From Streptomyces sp. Ncost-T10-10d (GTDB lineage: Bacteria; Actinomycetota; Actinomycetes; Streptomycetales; Streptomycetaceae): DNA of 64,000 nucleotides. Shown one piece after another: positions 55,494 to 64,000 of this stretch (position 1 is its first letter; every line of letters begins with the position of its first letter). The DNA lies in the NCBI RefSeq assembly GCF_900091955.1, contig NZ_FMDF01000012.1:62001-126000 (forward strand), in the 5' to 3' direction. A program made the translations under genes and the position numbers. The notes beneath the pieces are model-generated. The model saw only the letters and a program-made list of their open reading frames with translations, was not told the origin of the DNA and searched no databases.

Positions 55494-56948
55494 TCAGGCC
55501 TTCTCCGGATTCTCCGAGTCCATGCCGGAGCGGGCCTTCTTCCACTCGCCGCGGGTGAAGTCCGGAATCTGCTGCGGCGCGCCCTTCGCCTTGATGGACA
55601 GATGGCTGAGCGGAACGGGTGACGTCCAGGTCGCCGCGTCGTACACATCGAAGTCGGGGACGAGACCGAGCCGCATGCACTGCATCAGCCGGAACACCAG
55701 CATGTAGTCCATGCCGCCGTGACCGCCGGGCGGGTTGGCGTGTTCCTTCCACAGCCAGTGGTCCCACTGGGTGTACTTGGCGAAATCACCCCAGTTGTCG
55801 TCCGTGTGGTCGGGCTCGATGTAGATACGGGCCGGGTAGTCCTCGAAGACCCCCTTCGTACCGCCGAGACTGTTGATCCGCGAGTACGGATGCGGAGTGG
55901 ACACATCGTGCTCCAGCCGGATGACCCGTCCCTTGGCGGTCTGGACGAGACTGATCGTCCGGTCGCTCTCGATATAGGTCTCCTTCCAGCTCGGATCACC
56001 GGCCGGCATGTTCTTCTCCCGGTACTCGGCGAGCCCCAGCGACGGGGATCCGACACTGGTGATGCTCACCGCACGGTCGCCACGGTTGATGTCCATGTAG
56101 TTGGCGACCGGACCGAACCCGTGGTTGGGGTAGAGATCGCCCCGCAACCTGGTGTGCCACAGCCTGCGCCAGGGACCTTCGTAGTACCCCGGGTCGAACA
56201 TCAGGCCGCGCAGATCGTGGTTGTACGCGCCCGCGCCGTGCAGCAGATCACCGAAGAGGCCGGCATGGGCCATGCGCAGCACCCGCATCTCGTTCTGCCC
56301 GTAACAGCAGTTCTCCAGCTGCATGCAGTGGCGTCTGGTGCGCTCGGAGAGGTCGACCAACTCCCAGAGTTGGTCGAGCTGGAGAGCGATCGGACACTCC
56401 ACGCCGACATGCTTGCCGTTCAGCATGGCGGTCTTCGCCATCTCGAAGTGGAAGTCCCAGGGCGTCGCCACATAGACGAAGTCGATGTCCCCGCGCCTGC
56501 AGAGATTCGCGTAGTCGTCCTCGCCGTTGGTGTAGACGGCGGGCGCAGGCTGACCGGCGGCGGTCACCTTCGCCGCCGCTCGTTCGGCCTTGGTCTTGAC
56601 CGGGTCGCACACGGCGACGACCTGTACGCCGGTGACGGCGAGGAAGAGATCGATCATGCTGCCACCGCGGTTGCCGAGGCCGACGATGCCGACCCGGACG
56701 GTGGAGCGCCGGTCGAACGGCACGCCTACCATGGTGCGCCCCTGGCGCTTCGGAGCGGCCACCTGTCCCACGGGAGTGGCCTCCGGGCCCCGGGTGGGGG
56801 TGGCAGCGGCCGCGGTGCCGCTGCTGAGACCGCCGAGTGCGAGCCCGGCACCGGCCACTGAGGCGGTCGTCCACAGGACCGAGCGGCGGCTCACCGAGCC
56901 TTCGTCGCCGTCCTGCGTAGCGTCGTCCTGCTGTGCTGCGTCGTTCAT
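55494..56948 (-). CDS. Tat-exported Gfo/Idh/MocA oxidoreductase, GH109-like
   Basis: A 484-aa protein. A Tat signal ([20 protein letters not shown], ending SSGTAAAA) is followed by a Rossmann NAD-binding domain ([20 protein letters not shown]) and a Gfo/Idh/MocA C-terminal domain ([37 protein letters not shown]). The combination of Tat leader, this length and the HGFGP and GGHGGMDY motifs is that of GH109 enzymes, which cleave alpha-N-acetylgalactosamine using a bound NAD. GGAGG lies 4 nt before the ATG at 56948. It is flanked by hairpins on both sides and appears monocistronic. Substrate inferred from family only. Confidence 0.85.
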   Translation of the reverse strand: MNDAAQQDDATQDGDEGSVSRRSVLWTTASVAGAGLALGGLSSGTAAAATPTRGPEATPVGQVAAPKRQGRTMVGVPFDRRSTVRVGIVGLGNRGGSMIDLFLAVTGVQVVAVCDPVKTKAERAAAKVTAAGQPAPAVYTNGEDDYANLCRRGDIDFVYVATPWDFHFEMAKTAMLNGKHVGVECPIALQLDQLWELVDLSERTRRHCMQLENCCYGQNEMRVLRMAHAGLFGDLLHGAGAYNHDLRGLMFDPGYYEGPWRRLWHTRLRGDLYPNHGFGPVANYMDINRGDRAVSITSVGSPSLGLAEYREKNMPAGDPSWKETYIESDRTISLVQTAKGRVIRLEHDVSTPHPYSRINSLGGTKGVFEDYPARIYIEPDHTDDNWGDFAKYTQWDHWLWKEHANPPGGHGGMDYMLVFRLMQCMRLGLVPDFDVYDAATWTSPVPLSHLSIKAKGAPQQIPDFTRGEWKKARSGMDSENPEKA

Positions 56949-57087
56949 CGATCCTCCAGAAGGGGGGTCTGACGTGCGCGGCTGGTGAATGAACCTCGGT
57001 AAGGACCTTGGTAGTTGGGGCTGCTGATGCGCAAGGGGAGTGATTGGACTCCTGCTTCGAAACCATGGACTTTTGTGCCCACGCAAA

Positions 57088-57122
57088 AGCCGGGCGGGCT
57101 CGGAAACCGAGCCCGCCCGGCT
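57088..57122. terminator. 16-bp perfect hairpin after the FAD/Fe-S oxidoreductase
   Basis: Arms 57088-57103 and 57107-57122 are perfectly complementary around an AAA loop. It lies 67 bp past the stop of the minus-strand gene and forms a strong terminator. Confidence 0.85.
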
Positions 57123-57188
57123 GTGCGAGGGCATCGTCAGGCCCGTCGGGCGGCAGAGGACGAATCGGCCGCCGGACGGGCCCGGTGA

Positions 57189-60140
57189 TCAACGCACCAC
57201 AGCGCCCGGCCGAGTGGCCCGCTCCAGCTCCATCAGCACCGAGTAGTACGACTGCCCCGTGGCCCGGTCCATACCGATCTCGCACATACGGTTGGCCGAG
57301 AGATACGCGTCGTACTTCCGCGCATTCACCTCGGCGGCCTCCTTCGCCGTCGCGGAGGCCGTCAACTCCTTGTGCAGCATGCCTCGGTCGCCCGCGAAGG
57401 CACAGCACCCGGCGTCGTCCGGGATCACGACCTCCTCCGCGCAGGCCTCCGCGACCGTGCGCAGCTGCTCCACGTCGTCCAGATGCTGCATGGAACACGT
57501 CGGATGCAGGACCGCCGAGTCGATTTTGCGGAGGACTGTCAGCTCAGGAAGCAGTTCGTCCGCCGCCCAGACCAGGGAGTCGACAATGGTCAGCTCCCGG
57601 TGCAACTCCCGGTTGTCGGGGGTGAGATAGGGCACCACCTCATGGGCGATGCCCAACGTGCACGACGAGGCGTCGACGACCAGCGGCAGCTTTCCGCCCG
57701 CCGTCCAGCCCCAGGCCGCCTCCACGATGCGGTTGGCCATCACGGCATTGCCCGCGTCGTATCCCTTGGAGTGCCAGATCGTCGCGCAACAGGTCCCTGC
57801 GACATCGTCCGGAATCCATACCGGCTTTCCGGCGCGGGCGGAGACGGCGACGACGGCCTGCGGCAGCGACGGGCCGCGATGGCCTTCGGGACCTCCGAAG
57901 ATACGGTTCACACACGCCGGGTAATACACAGCGCTCGCCCCGACACGGGAGGTGCGGGGCAGCTTCCGGGCGGCGGCGCCGGGGATCTCGGGCAGCCACT
58001 CGGGCACCAGATCGGGGCGCACGGCCTTGCGGGCGAGCCCGGTGAGCGTCTCCAGCGGCCCGTCACCGATCCGGTCGCCGATCCGGTCGGCCGCGGCGAC
58101 CGCGAGCCGTGCCGCCGCCTCCACCGCCTTGAAGTTCTTCGCAGTGAGCGCCGCGATCCGCTCCTCGCGTGGTGAGTGCCGCTGGTGCCGGAAGTCCTTC
58201 ATCATGGCGCCGGTGTCGATGCCGACCGGGCACGCGAGCTTGCAGGTCGAGTCGCCCGCGCAGGTGTCGACGGCGTCATAGCCGTACGCTTCGAGCAGCT
58301 GCGCCTCCACCGGTGAACTGTCCGGCTGTCGCATCATCTCCCGGCGCAGCACGATCCGCTGGCGCGGAGTGGTGGTCAAGTCCTCGCTCGGACACGTCGG
58401 TTCGCAGAAGCCGCACTCGATGCACGGGTCGGCGATCAGCTCGACCCTGGGGATGGTCTTCAATCCGCGCAGATGGGCCTTCGGGTCGCGGTCGAGGACG
58501 ATCCGGGGCGCCAGCACTCCGTCGGGGTCGATGATCTGCTTCGTGCGCCACATCAGCTCGGTCGCCTTGGGGCCCCACTCCAGCTCCAGGAAGGGGGCGA
58601 TATTACGGCCGGTGGCATGCTCCGCCTTCAAGGAGCCGTCGAAGCGCTCCACCGTCAGCCGGCAGAAGTCGTCCATGAACGCGGCGTAGCGGTCGACGTC
58701 GGACGGCTTCGCCGCGTCGAAGGCGAGCAGGAAGTGCAGATTGCCGTGCGCCGCATGGCCGGCGACGGCGGCGTCGAAGCCGTGCTCCGCCTGGAGCCCG
58801 AGCAGGGCCTCGCAGGCATCGGCCAGCCGGGAGGGCGGCACTGCGAAGTCCTCCGTGATCAGCGTCGTACCCGCAGGCCGGGAGCCGCCGACCGCGGTGA
58901 CGAACGCCTTGCGGGCCTTCCAGTAGCCGGAGATGACCTTGGCTTCGCGCGTGAACTCATTGGTCACCGAGGCAACGGGGGCGACCAGGTCGAGCCCCTC
59001 GACGACGGCGGCCGCCGCCCGCTCGTACGCCTGCTGGCCCGCCTCGTCCGGAGCCCGGAACTCCACCAGCAGTGCCGTGGTCTCCTTGGGCAGCTCGGCC
59101 CAGTCCGCGGGCACGCCCTGGACGCTCACCGACGCACGCAGCGTGTTGCCGTCCATCAACTCGACGGCGATCGCCCCCGCCTCGTTGAAGCGGGGCACGG
59201 CGGCGGCCGCCGCGGTCAGGGAGGGGAAGAACAGCAGGGCGGTGGAGATGCGGCGGTCCAGCGGCAGTGTGTCGAACACGACCTCGGAGATGAAGCCGAA
59301 GGTCCCCTCGGAGCCGACCATGAGACCGCGCAGGATCTGCACGGGTGTCGAGCCGTCGAGGAAGGCGTCGAGCCGGTAACCGTTGGTGTTCTTGATCTCG
59401 TACTTGGCACGGATCCGGGCGGTGAGCTCGGCATCCGCCTCGATCTCCGCCTTGAGGGCCAGCAGCCCCTCGCACAGCTGCGGCTCGGCATGGGCCAGGT
59501 CCTCGTCCGCTGCCGGATCCGCAGTGTCGACGACCGTGCCGCTCGGCAGTACGAAGGTGAGGGAGGAGACGGTGCGGTACGAATTGCGGGTCGTTCCCGC
59601 GGTCATTCCGGAGGCGTTGTTGGCGACGACTCCGCCGATCGTGCAGGCGATGGCGCTGGCCGGATCGGGCCCCAGCAGCCGGCCGTGCCGGGCGAGGGTG
59701 GCATTGGCCCGCAGGACCGTCGTACCCGGCCGGATGCGGGCCTGCGCGCCGTCGTCCAGGACCTCGATGCCCGCCCAGTGCCGGCGTACGTCGACAAGGA
59801 TGTCCTCCCCCTGGGCCTGGCCGTTCAGACTGGTGCCGGCCGCCCGGAAGACGACCTCGCGGCCCTTGCCGTGCGCGTACGACAGGATCGCCGAGATGTC
59901 GTCGATGTCCTCCGGGACCACGACGACCTGGGGGACGAACCGGTAGGGACTGGCGTCGGAGGCGTACTTGACCAGGTCGGAGACCTTCCACAGCACCTTC
60001 TCCGGCCCCAGCAGGTCGATCAGCTCGCCGCGCAGCGGTTCGGGCGTCCCCGGAGCCTGCCGGTCGGGGACCCGGTCCGGGGACGGTGTACGCACCGCAC
60101 CGGGGCGGAGTGCTTCCGGCTTCGGCTCCAGCAGTGGCAT
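57189..60140 (-). CDS. FAD and [4Fe-4S] D-lactate dehydrogenase-like oxidoreductase
   Basis: A 983-aa three-domain flavoprotein that probably oxidises D-lactate or a similar 2-hydroxy acid and passes electrons to the respiratory chain. The FAD domain (about residues 70-250) has EVVFRAAGTSLNGQAQGED and VVANNASGMTAG; the FAD-oxidase C domain follows. A ferredoxin-like domain has CIECGFCEPTCPSE and STCKLACPVGIDTG (two Fe-S clusters). C-terminal Cys-rich domains have VAGTCCATIWHSKGY and DDAGCCAFAGDRG. GAGGAGAG precedes the ATG at 60140. A MarR gene 89 bp upstream on the same strand may control it. Confidence 0.9.
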   Translation of the reverse strand: MPLLEPKPEALRPGAVRTPSPDRVPDRQAPGTPEPLRGELIDLLGPEKVLWKVSDLVKYASDASPYRFVPQVVVVPEDIDDISAILSYAHGKGREVVFRAAGTSLNGQAQGEDILVDVRRHWAGIEVLDDGAQARIRPGTTVLRANATLARHGRLLGPDPASAIACTIGGVVANNASGMTAGTTRNSYRTVSSLTFVLPSGTVVDTADPAADEDLAHAEPQLCEGLLALKAEIEADAELTARIRAKYEIKNTNGYRLDAFLDGSTPVQILRGLMVGSEGTFGFISEVVFDTLPLDRRISTALLFFPSLTAAAAAVPRFNEAGAIAVELMDGNTLRASVSVQGVPADWAELPKETTALLVEFRAPDEAGQQAYERAAAAVVEGLDLVAPVASVTNEFTREAKVISGYWKARKAFVTAVGGSRPAGTTLITEDFAVPPSRLADACEALLGLQAEHGFDAAVAGHAAHGNLHFLLAFDAAKPSDVDRYAAFMDDFCRLTVERFDGSLKAEHATGRNIAPFLELEWGPKATELMWRTKQIIDPDGVLAPRIVLDRDPKAHLRGLKTIPRVELIADPCIECGFCEPTCPSEDLTTTPRQRIVLRREMMRQPDSSPVEAQLLEAYGYDAVDTCAGDSTCKLACPVGIDTGAMMKDFRHQRHSPREERIAALTAKNFKAVEAAARLAVAAADRIGDRIGDGPLETLTGLARKAVRPDLVPEWLPEIPGAAARKLPRTSRVGASAVYYPACVNRIFGGPEGHRGPSLPQAVVAVSARAGKPVWIPDDVAGTCCATIWHSKGYDAGNAVMANRIVEAAWGWTAGGKLPLVVDASSCTLGIAHEVVPYLTPDNRELHRELTIVDSLVWAADELLPELTVLRKIDSAVLHPTCSMQHLDDVEQLRTVAEACAEEVVIPDDAGCCAFAGDRGMLHKELTASATAKEAAEVNARKYDAYLSANRMCEIGMDRATGQSYYSVLMELERATRPGAVVR

Positions 60141-60229
60141 GTCGGGCTCTCCTCGGCGGTTCGGTTCGGTACTGGTACGGCGACGGCGCACACGCGGCAC
60201 CCATCCGGTGTACGCGTGCCCGCACAGGT

Positions 60230-60673
60230 TCAGCAGCGGCGCTCCGGCATTCCGTTGACCAGGGCGGACAACAGCCCGCCGAGCACCTCGCGCTGATCGG
60301 CGGTCAATGGAGCCAGGATCTCCTCCGCGGCGGCCCGGCGCGCGTCGCGCAGCGACCGGAGGGTGGCGAGGCCCTCCTCGGTGATTTCGATACGGACCAC
60401 CCGTCGGCTGTCCGGATCGGGGGTGCGACGCACCCGGCCACTCGCCTCCAGGCCGTCGACCAGACTGGTCACGGCACGCGGGACGACATCCAGGCGCTGC
60501 GCGAGGTCCGCCATCCGGGGCGGCCCGTCGTAATGCGCCACCGTGCGGAGCAGCCTGAACTGTGCGGGAGTTATACCGATCGGCTCCAGTTGGCGGCTCT
60601 GAATCCGCTGGAGCCTGCGGGTCACCCGCAGCAACTGCTCGGCGAGCACGCCATCGGCGTCGGAGGAGTCCAT
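60230..60673 (-). CDS. MarR-family regulator
   Basis: A 147-aa winged-helix regulator. The DNA-binding core is ITPAQFRLLRTVAHYDGPPR, MADLAQRLDVVPRAVTSLVD and RTPDPDSRRVVRIEITEEGL (the wing). It is divergent from an ABC exporter gene with an inverted repeat between them, an arrangement typical of MarR control of efflux pumps. The downstream FAD/Fe-S oxidoreductase on the same strand may share its transcript. GGAACAAT-type AT-rich sequence precedes the ATG and no strong ribosome binding site is seen. Confidence 0.9.
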   Translation of the reverse strand: MDSSDADGVLAEQLLRVTRRLQRIQSRQLEPIGITPAQFRLLRTVAHYDGPPRMADLAQRLDVVPRAVTSLVDGLEASGRVRRTPDPDSRRVVRIEITEEGLATLRSLRDARRAAAEEILAPLTADQREVLGGLLSALVNGMPERRC

Positions 60674-60699
60674 GAGGGGAACAATATCAGGACCTTGTG

Positions 60700-60722
60700 C
60701 ATTGTGAACATAGGTAACAATG
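60700..60722. promoter_or_regulatory. Inverted repeat CATTGT-N11-ACAATG between marR and the ABC exporter
   Basis: CATTGT (60700-60705) and ACAATG (60717-60722) are perfect inverted repeats 27 bp upstream of the MarR start and 69 bp upstream of the exporter start, in an AT-rich stretch. A MarR dimer binding here could control both genes. Confidence 0.5.
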
Positions 60723-60790
60723 AGCTATGCTCTCAAAAGTTAGAGTCCCCAGTCCCATTCCTCGCTGTTGTGCGCCCGATGAAGGAGCCC

Positions 60791-62596
60791 ATGAAACCCG
60801 ACGAAATCACCTGGACACCCCCGCCCCGGGACGGGAGCCGCCCGCCCGCAGAGCTGCGCCGCATCCTGCGTCTCTTCCGTCCCTACCGAGGCCGGCTCGC
60901 CCTGGTCGGGCTGCTCGTCGGCGCCTCGTCGCTGGTGTCGGTCGCCTCGCCGTTCCTGCTGCGCGAAATCCTGGACACCGCCATCCCGCAGGGGCGTACG
61001 GGACTGTTGTCGCTGCTCGCCCTCGGTATGGTCCTCACCGCCGTGATGAACAGCGTCTTCGGTGTCCTGCAGACTCTGATCTCCACCACGGTCGGCCAGC
61101 GCGTCATGCACGACCTGCGCACCGCGGTCTATGCACAGCTGCAGCGGATGCCGCTCGCCTTCTTCACCAGGACCCGCACCGGCGAGGTGCAGTCCCGCAT
61201 CGCCAACGACATCGGCGGCATGCAGGCGACCGTCACCTCCACCGCGACGTCACTGGTCTCCAATCTCACCGCGGTCGTCGCCACGGTCGTCGCGATGCTC
61301 GCGCTCGACTGGCGGCTCACCCTCGTCTCGCTCCTCCTGCTTCCGGTCTTCGTCTGGATCAGCCGCAGGGTCGGCCGTGAGCGCAAGAAGATCACCACCC
61401 GGCGCCAGAAGCAGATGGCCGCCATGGCGGCCACGGTCACCGAGTCGCTCTCCGTCAGTGGCATCCTGCTCGGCCGGACGATGGGCCGGGCGGACTCCCT
61501 CACCAAGGGCTTCGCCGAGGAGTCCGAGAAGCTGGTCGACCTCGAAGTGCGCTCCAGCATGGCCGGGCGGTGGCGGATGTCCACGATCGGCATCGTCATG
61601 GCCGCCATGCCCGCCGTCATCTACTGGGCGGCGGGCCTGGCCCTGCAGTCCGGCGGCCCCGCCGTCTCCATCGGCACGCTCGTCGCCTTCGTCTCGCTTC
61701 AGCAGGGCCTTTTCCGGCCCGCCGTGAGTCTGCTCTCCACCGGGGTGCAGATGCAGACGTCCCTCGCGCTCTTCCAGCGGATCTTCGAGTACCTCGATCT
61801 CGAGGTGGACATCACCGAGCCCGAGAACCCCGTCCGGCTGGAGAAGATCCGCGGCGAGATCCGCTTCGAGGACGTCGACTTCAGTTACGACGAGAAGAGC
61901 GCCCCGACCCTCAGCGGCGTCGATGTGACCGTGCCGGCCGGCGGCAGCCTGGCGATCGTAGGACCGACGGGGTCCGGCAAGTCCACGCTCAGCTATCTGG
62001 TGCCCAGGCTCTACGACGTCACCGGCGGCCGGGTCACGCTCGACGGTGTCGACGTGCGCGATCTGGACTTCGACACCCTGGCGCGGGCCGTGGGCGTGGT
62101 CTCTCAGGAGACGTATCTCTTCCATGCCTCGGTCGCCGACAACCTGCGCTTCGCCAAGCCGGATGCGACCGACGCCGAAATCGAGGCAGCCGCCCGTGCG
62201 GCGCAGATCCACGACCACATCGCCTCACTGCCCGACGGCTACGACACCCTGGTCGGTGAACGCGGCTACCGCTTCTCGGGCGGCGAGAAACAACGCCTTG
62301 CCATCGCCCGTACGATCCTGCGCGACCCGCCCGTCCTGGTGCTCGACGAGGCGACGAGCGCCCTCGACACCCGCACGGAATTCGCCGTGCAGGAAGCGAT
62401 CGACGCACTCTCCGCGGGACGCACCACCATCACCATCGCCCACCGGCTCTCCACCGTCCGAGACGCCGACCAGATCGTCGTCCTGGACGGCGGCCGAATC
62501 GCCGAGCGCGGCAGTCATGACGAACTCCTCCAACAGGACGGCCGCTACGCCGCCCTGGTCCGGCGGGACACCGAACTGGCCCCCGCGCCAAGCTGA
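60791..62596 (+). CDS. ABC multidrug/lipid exporter half-transporter
   Basis: A 601-aa fused membrane/ATPase subunit, probably working as a homodimer. Six helices (about residues 35-310) precede an ATPase domain with all motifs intact: LAIVGPTGSGKSTLSYLVPR, signature RFSGGEKQRLAIARTI, Walker B VLVLDEATSALDTRT and ITIAHRLSTVRD. AAGGAG lies 3 nt before the ATG at 60791; an in-frame ATG at 60779 has no ribosome binding site but cannot be excluded. The MarR regulator is divergent. Contrast the degenerate heterodimeric exporter at 51618-55282. Confidence 0.93.
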   Translation: MKPDEITWTPPPRDGSRPPAELRRILRLFRPYRGRLALVGLLVGASSLVSVASPFLLREILDTAIPQGRTGLLSLLALGMVLTAVMNSVFGVLQTLISTTVGQRVMHDLRTAVYAQLQRMPLAFFTRTRTGEVQSRIANDIGGMQATVTSTATSLVSNLTAVVATVVAMLALDWRLTLVSLLLLPVFVWISRRVGRERKKITTRRQKQMAAMAATVTESLSVSGILLGRTMGRADSLTKGFAEESEKLVDLEVRSSMAGRWRMSTIGIVMAAMPAVIYWAAGLALQSGGPAVSIGTLVAFVSLQQGLFRPAVSLLSTGVQMQTSLALFQRIFEYLDLEVDITEPENPVRLEKIRGEIRFEDVDFSYDEKSAPTLSGVDVTVPAGGSLAIVGPTGSGKSTLSYLVPRLYDVTGGRVTLDGVDVRDLDFDTLARAVGVVSQETYLFHASVADNLRFAKPDATDAEIEAAARAAQIHDHIASLPDGYDTLVGERGYRFSGGEKQRLAIARTILRDPPVLVLDEATSALDTRTEFAVQEAIDALSAGRTTITIAHRLSTVRDADQIVVLDGGRIAERGSHDELLQQDGRYAALVRRDTELAPAPS

Positions 62597-62980
62597 TCGG
62601 CGGGGTCGGGCGTGCCCCTGCCGAGGCTCTGCACGCGGCGACGCCGCCGCTCCCGTGGGACGGGGAACGACGGCGCCGGGCGGAGCAATGGTCAGACGAG
62701 CCAACCCACGAAGTGGACGATGCCGGCGAGCAGGTTGGTGATGAGGTTCATCCGGTGTTTCTCCTTGTACATGGTGCATAAGTGGGACTGCGCAGTCGCG
62801 GTCTGCAGCCCGTCGCTTGCGCCCCGTAATCATCATCTGCCGCAGGGGAGTTGAGCAACGAACAGCGAAACGATCACGCGTTTCAGCGAACACCCGATCC
62901 CCTGTTCGTGTGTTCTGTTCATGGAGTGTGGGCCCGTGTCGCCCGGGTGGGGGTTCCGGGCGGCGGGATAGCGTGCCCGC
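62597..62980. other. 384-bp gap with one micro-ORF
   Basis: Between the exporter stop and mltG there is no ordinary gene. The only coding signal is the 19-codon ORF at 62692-62751 on the minus strand. The rest is GC-rich on the left and notably AT-richer around 62820-62930, probably the mltG promoter and the micro-ORF promoter. Confidence 0.6.
62692..62751 (-). CDS. 19-residue hydrophobic micro-protein MNLITNLLAGIVHFVGWLV
   Basis: An ATG at 62751 opens a 19-codon frame ending in TGA. A full AAGGAG ribosome binding site (62761-62766) lies 9 nt upstream, better than at many real genes here. The peptide is one amphipathic or membrane-inserting helix with no charged residue and one His. It stands apart from other genes with room for its own promoter. 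I do not recognise it; the strong initiation signal is the main evidence that it is translated. Confidence 0.5.
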   Translation of the reverse strand: MNLITNLLAGIVHFVGWLV

Positions 62981-63829
62981 ATGGTGAACGAGTCCCCGGA
63001 CACCCCGCCCCGTCGCACTCTCCGCCCGGCCAGGCGCCGTCGTCTGGTGCTGCTCATCGGTGCCGTCCTCGTCCTCGCCGTGGCAGCGGCTGTCCTCGTA
63101 CCGCTGCTGACACCTGGGCCCAAGGTCGAGCGGGCTCGCCCGCTCGTGATCCCCGAGGGATGGCGGGCGTCCCAGGTGTACGCCGCAGTCGACCAGACCC
63201 TGGCCGTGGCATCCGGCATCACCGAGAAGGCTGCCGGTACGGCAGATCTGCCGCTTCCGGCCGAGGCGAAGGGCAATCCCGAGGGTTACCTCTTCCCGGC
63301 GACGTACCCCGTCACCTCCGACTCCACCCCGCAGGACCTGCTCAGGTACATGGTCGACACGGCGGTCGAACGCTTCGGCGCGGACCACATCACCGCAGGC
63401 GCGCGGCGCAACGGCGTCTCGGCGTACCAGACGGTGACGATCGCAAGCATCGTGCAGGCCGAGGCGGACACCGAGCGCGACATGGGCAAGGTCGCCAGGG
63501 TGATCTACAACCGGGTCGACCGGGGCATGCCGCTCCAGATGGACTCCACACTCAACTACGCGCTGAACCGCAGCACCCTGGACACCACCACCGGCGACAC
63601 GAAGATCGACAGTCCGTACAACAGCTATGAGCGCAAGGGACTGCCGCCTACACCCATCGGCAACCCGGGCGAGCAGGCGATGACGGCGGCGATCACCCCA
63701 ACCCCCGGACCGTGGCTGTACTTCGTCACGGTCGCGCCGGGGGACACCCGCTTCACCGGCAGCTATGCGGAACAGCAGAGAAATGTGGAGGAGTTCAACC
63801 GCAACCGCCGCAACGCGTCCGGGGGCTGA
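62981..63829 (+). CDS. mltG: Endolytic transglycosylase MltG-like protein
   Basis: A 282-aa membrane-anchored enzyme that cleaves nascent peptidoglycan glycan strands. A basic stretch (PPRRTLRPARRRR) and one transmembrane helix (LVLLIGAVLVLAVAAAVLVP) precede the YceG/MltG domain with GNPEGYLFPATYPVT, TIASIVQAEADTERDMGKVA (catalytic Glu), MPLQMDSTLNYAL and GLPPTPIGNPGEQAMTAAI. At 282 aa it is shorter than typical MltG and has little of the N-terminal LysM-like region. The ATG at 62981 lacks a clear ribosome binding site; GTG 62984 is an alternative. Confidence 0.88.
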   Translation: MVNESPDTPPRRTLRPARRRRLVLLIGAVLVLAVAAAVLVPLLTPGPKVERARPLVIPEGWRASQVYAAVDQTLAVASGITEKAAGTADLPLPAEAKGNPEGYLFPATYPVTSDSTPQDLLRYMVDTAVERFGADHITAGARRNGVSAYQTVTIASIVQAEADTERDMGKVARVIYNRVDRGMPLQMDSTLNYALNRSTLDTTTGDTKIDSPYNSYERKGLPPTPIGNPGEQAMTAAITPTPGPWLYFVTVAPGDTRFTGSYAEQQRNVEEFNRNRRNASGG

Positions 63830-63841
63830 GTACCTGCGCCG

Positions 63842-64000
63842 TCACACCACGGCCGGGATGAGCTCTTCGTCCGTCGTTGTTTCCGTCTCCGCTTCGGTCT
63901 CCGTCCCGGCCTTGTCCAGCAGCCGTGTGATCGCACGCACCGCGGCCCGCCCCGCCCGGTTGGCGCCGATCGTGCTGGCGGACGGCCCGTACCCGACAAG
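63842..64000 (-). CDS. C-terminal fragment, possibly a ferredoxin-NADP reductase-like flavoprotein
   Basis: The last 52 codons of a gene that begins beyond the window. The end reads LVGYGPSASTIGANRAGRAA followed by an acidic, Thr/Glu-rich tail (KAGTETEAETETTTDEELIP). The G-P-S-x-x-I-G-x-N pattern followed by a helix resembles the C-terminal end of FprA-type NADPH-ferredoxin reductases, where the segment packs against the flavin. That assignment is tentative. It is convergent with mltG. Confidence 0.45.
   Translation of the reverse strand, partial: LVGYGPSASTIGANRAGRAAVRAITRLLDKAGTETEAETETTTDEELIPAVV

Overview
This 64 kb window is high-GC actinobacterial DNA that reads as Streptomyces chromosome. 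It shows strong GC bias at third codon positions, many GTG starts, chains of genes overlapping by 4 bp, Tat-exported lipoproteins and enzymes, sugar ABC transporters without their own ATPase, a CebR-type operator and an SSI-type protease inhibitor. I see no rRNA, tRNA, CRISPR array, complete insertion sequence or prophage.

Layout. (1) 1-4688: the end of a sugar-ABC operon (MalG-type permease, GH42 beta-galactosidase, GH63-like glucosidase). (2) 4876-6734: an APC-family permease interrupted by a frameshift. (3) 6914-17057: a five-gene rhamnoside-use operon on the minus strand (GH78, solute-binding lipoprotein, two permeases, and a large GH106-like hydrolase with two frameshifts). (4) 17367-22133: secreted proteins: PhoD phosphatase, a GH6 cellulase behind a CebR box, a cupredoxin remnant and an SSI-type inhibitor. 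(5) 22168-30651: housekeeping genes: CtaG-like assembly factor, PfkA, the GatD/MurT cell-wall amidation pair, peptide deformylase, a TetR/acyl-CoA dehydrogenase pair, glutathione peroxidase and a GNAT enzyme. (6) 30682-40442: XRE-cupin regulator, small membrane and stress-type proteins, a ClC channel, a region of gene remnants, TesB, a DUF3516 helicase and a DUF457 membrane protein. (7) 40511-45703: a LacI-controlled sugar-type ABC operon ending in a nucleoside hydrolase. (8) 45802-51305: a three-gene phosphosignalling operon (DUF7019-like protein, Ser/Thr kinase-TPR-WD40 giant, FHA-kinase). (9) 51618-55282: a heterodimeric ABC exporter with one degenerate ATP site. (10) 55494-62596: a Tat-exported GH109-like oxidoreductase, a three-domain D-lactate-dehydrogenase-like flavoprotein, a MarR regulator and a homodimer-type ABC exporter. 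(11) 62692-64000: a 19-codon ORF with a strong ribosome binding site, an MltG-like transglycosylase and the end of an oxidoreductase.

How they fit together. Much of the window feeds sugars from plant or microbial polymers into the cell. Three CUT1-type import systems lack an ATPase and probably share a remote MsiK-like one. The best candidate for an undescribed system is the DUF7019 / kinase-WD40 / FHA-kinase operon at 45802-51305. Four genes carry five apparent single-base deletions. Adding back one base (two in the GH106-like gene) restores a full-length frame in each, so sequencing or assembly error should be excluded before calling them pseudogenes.
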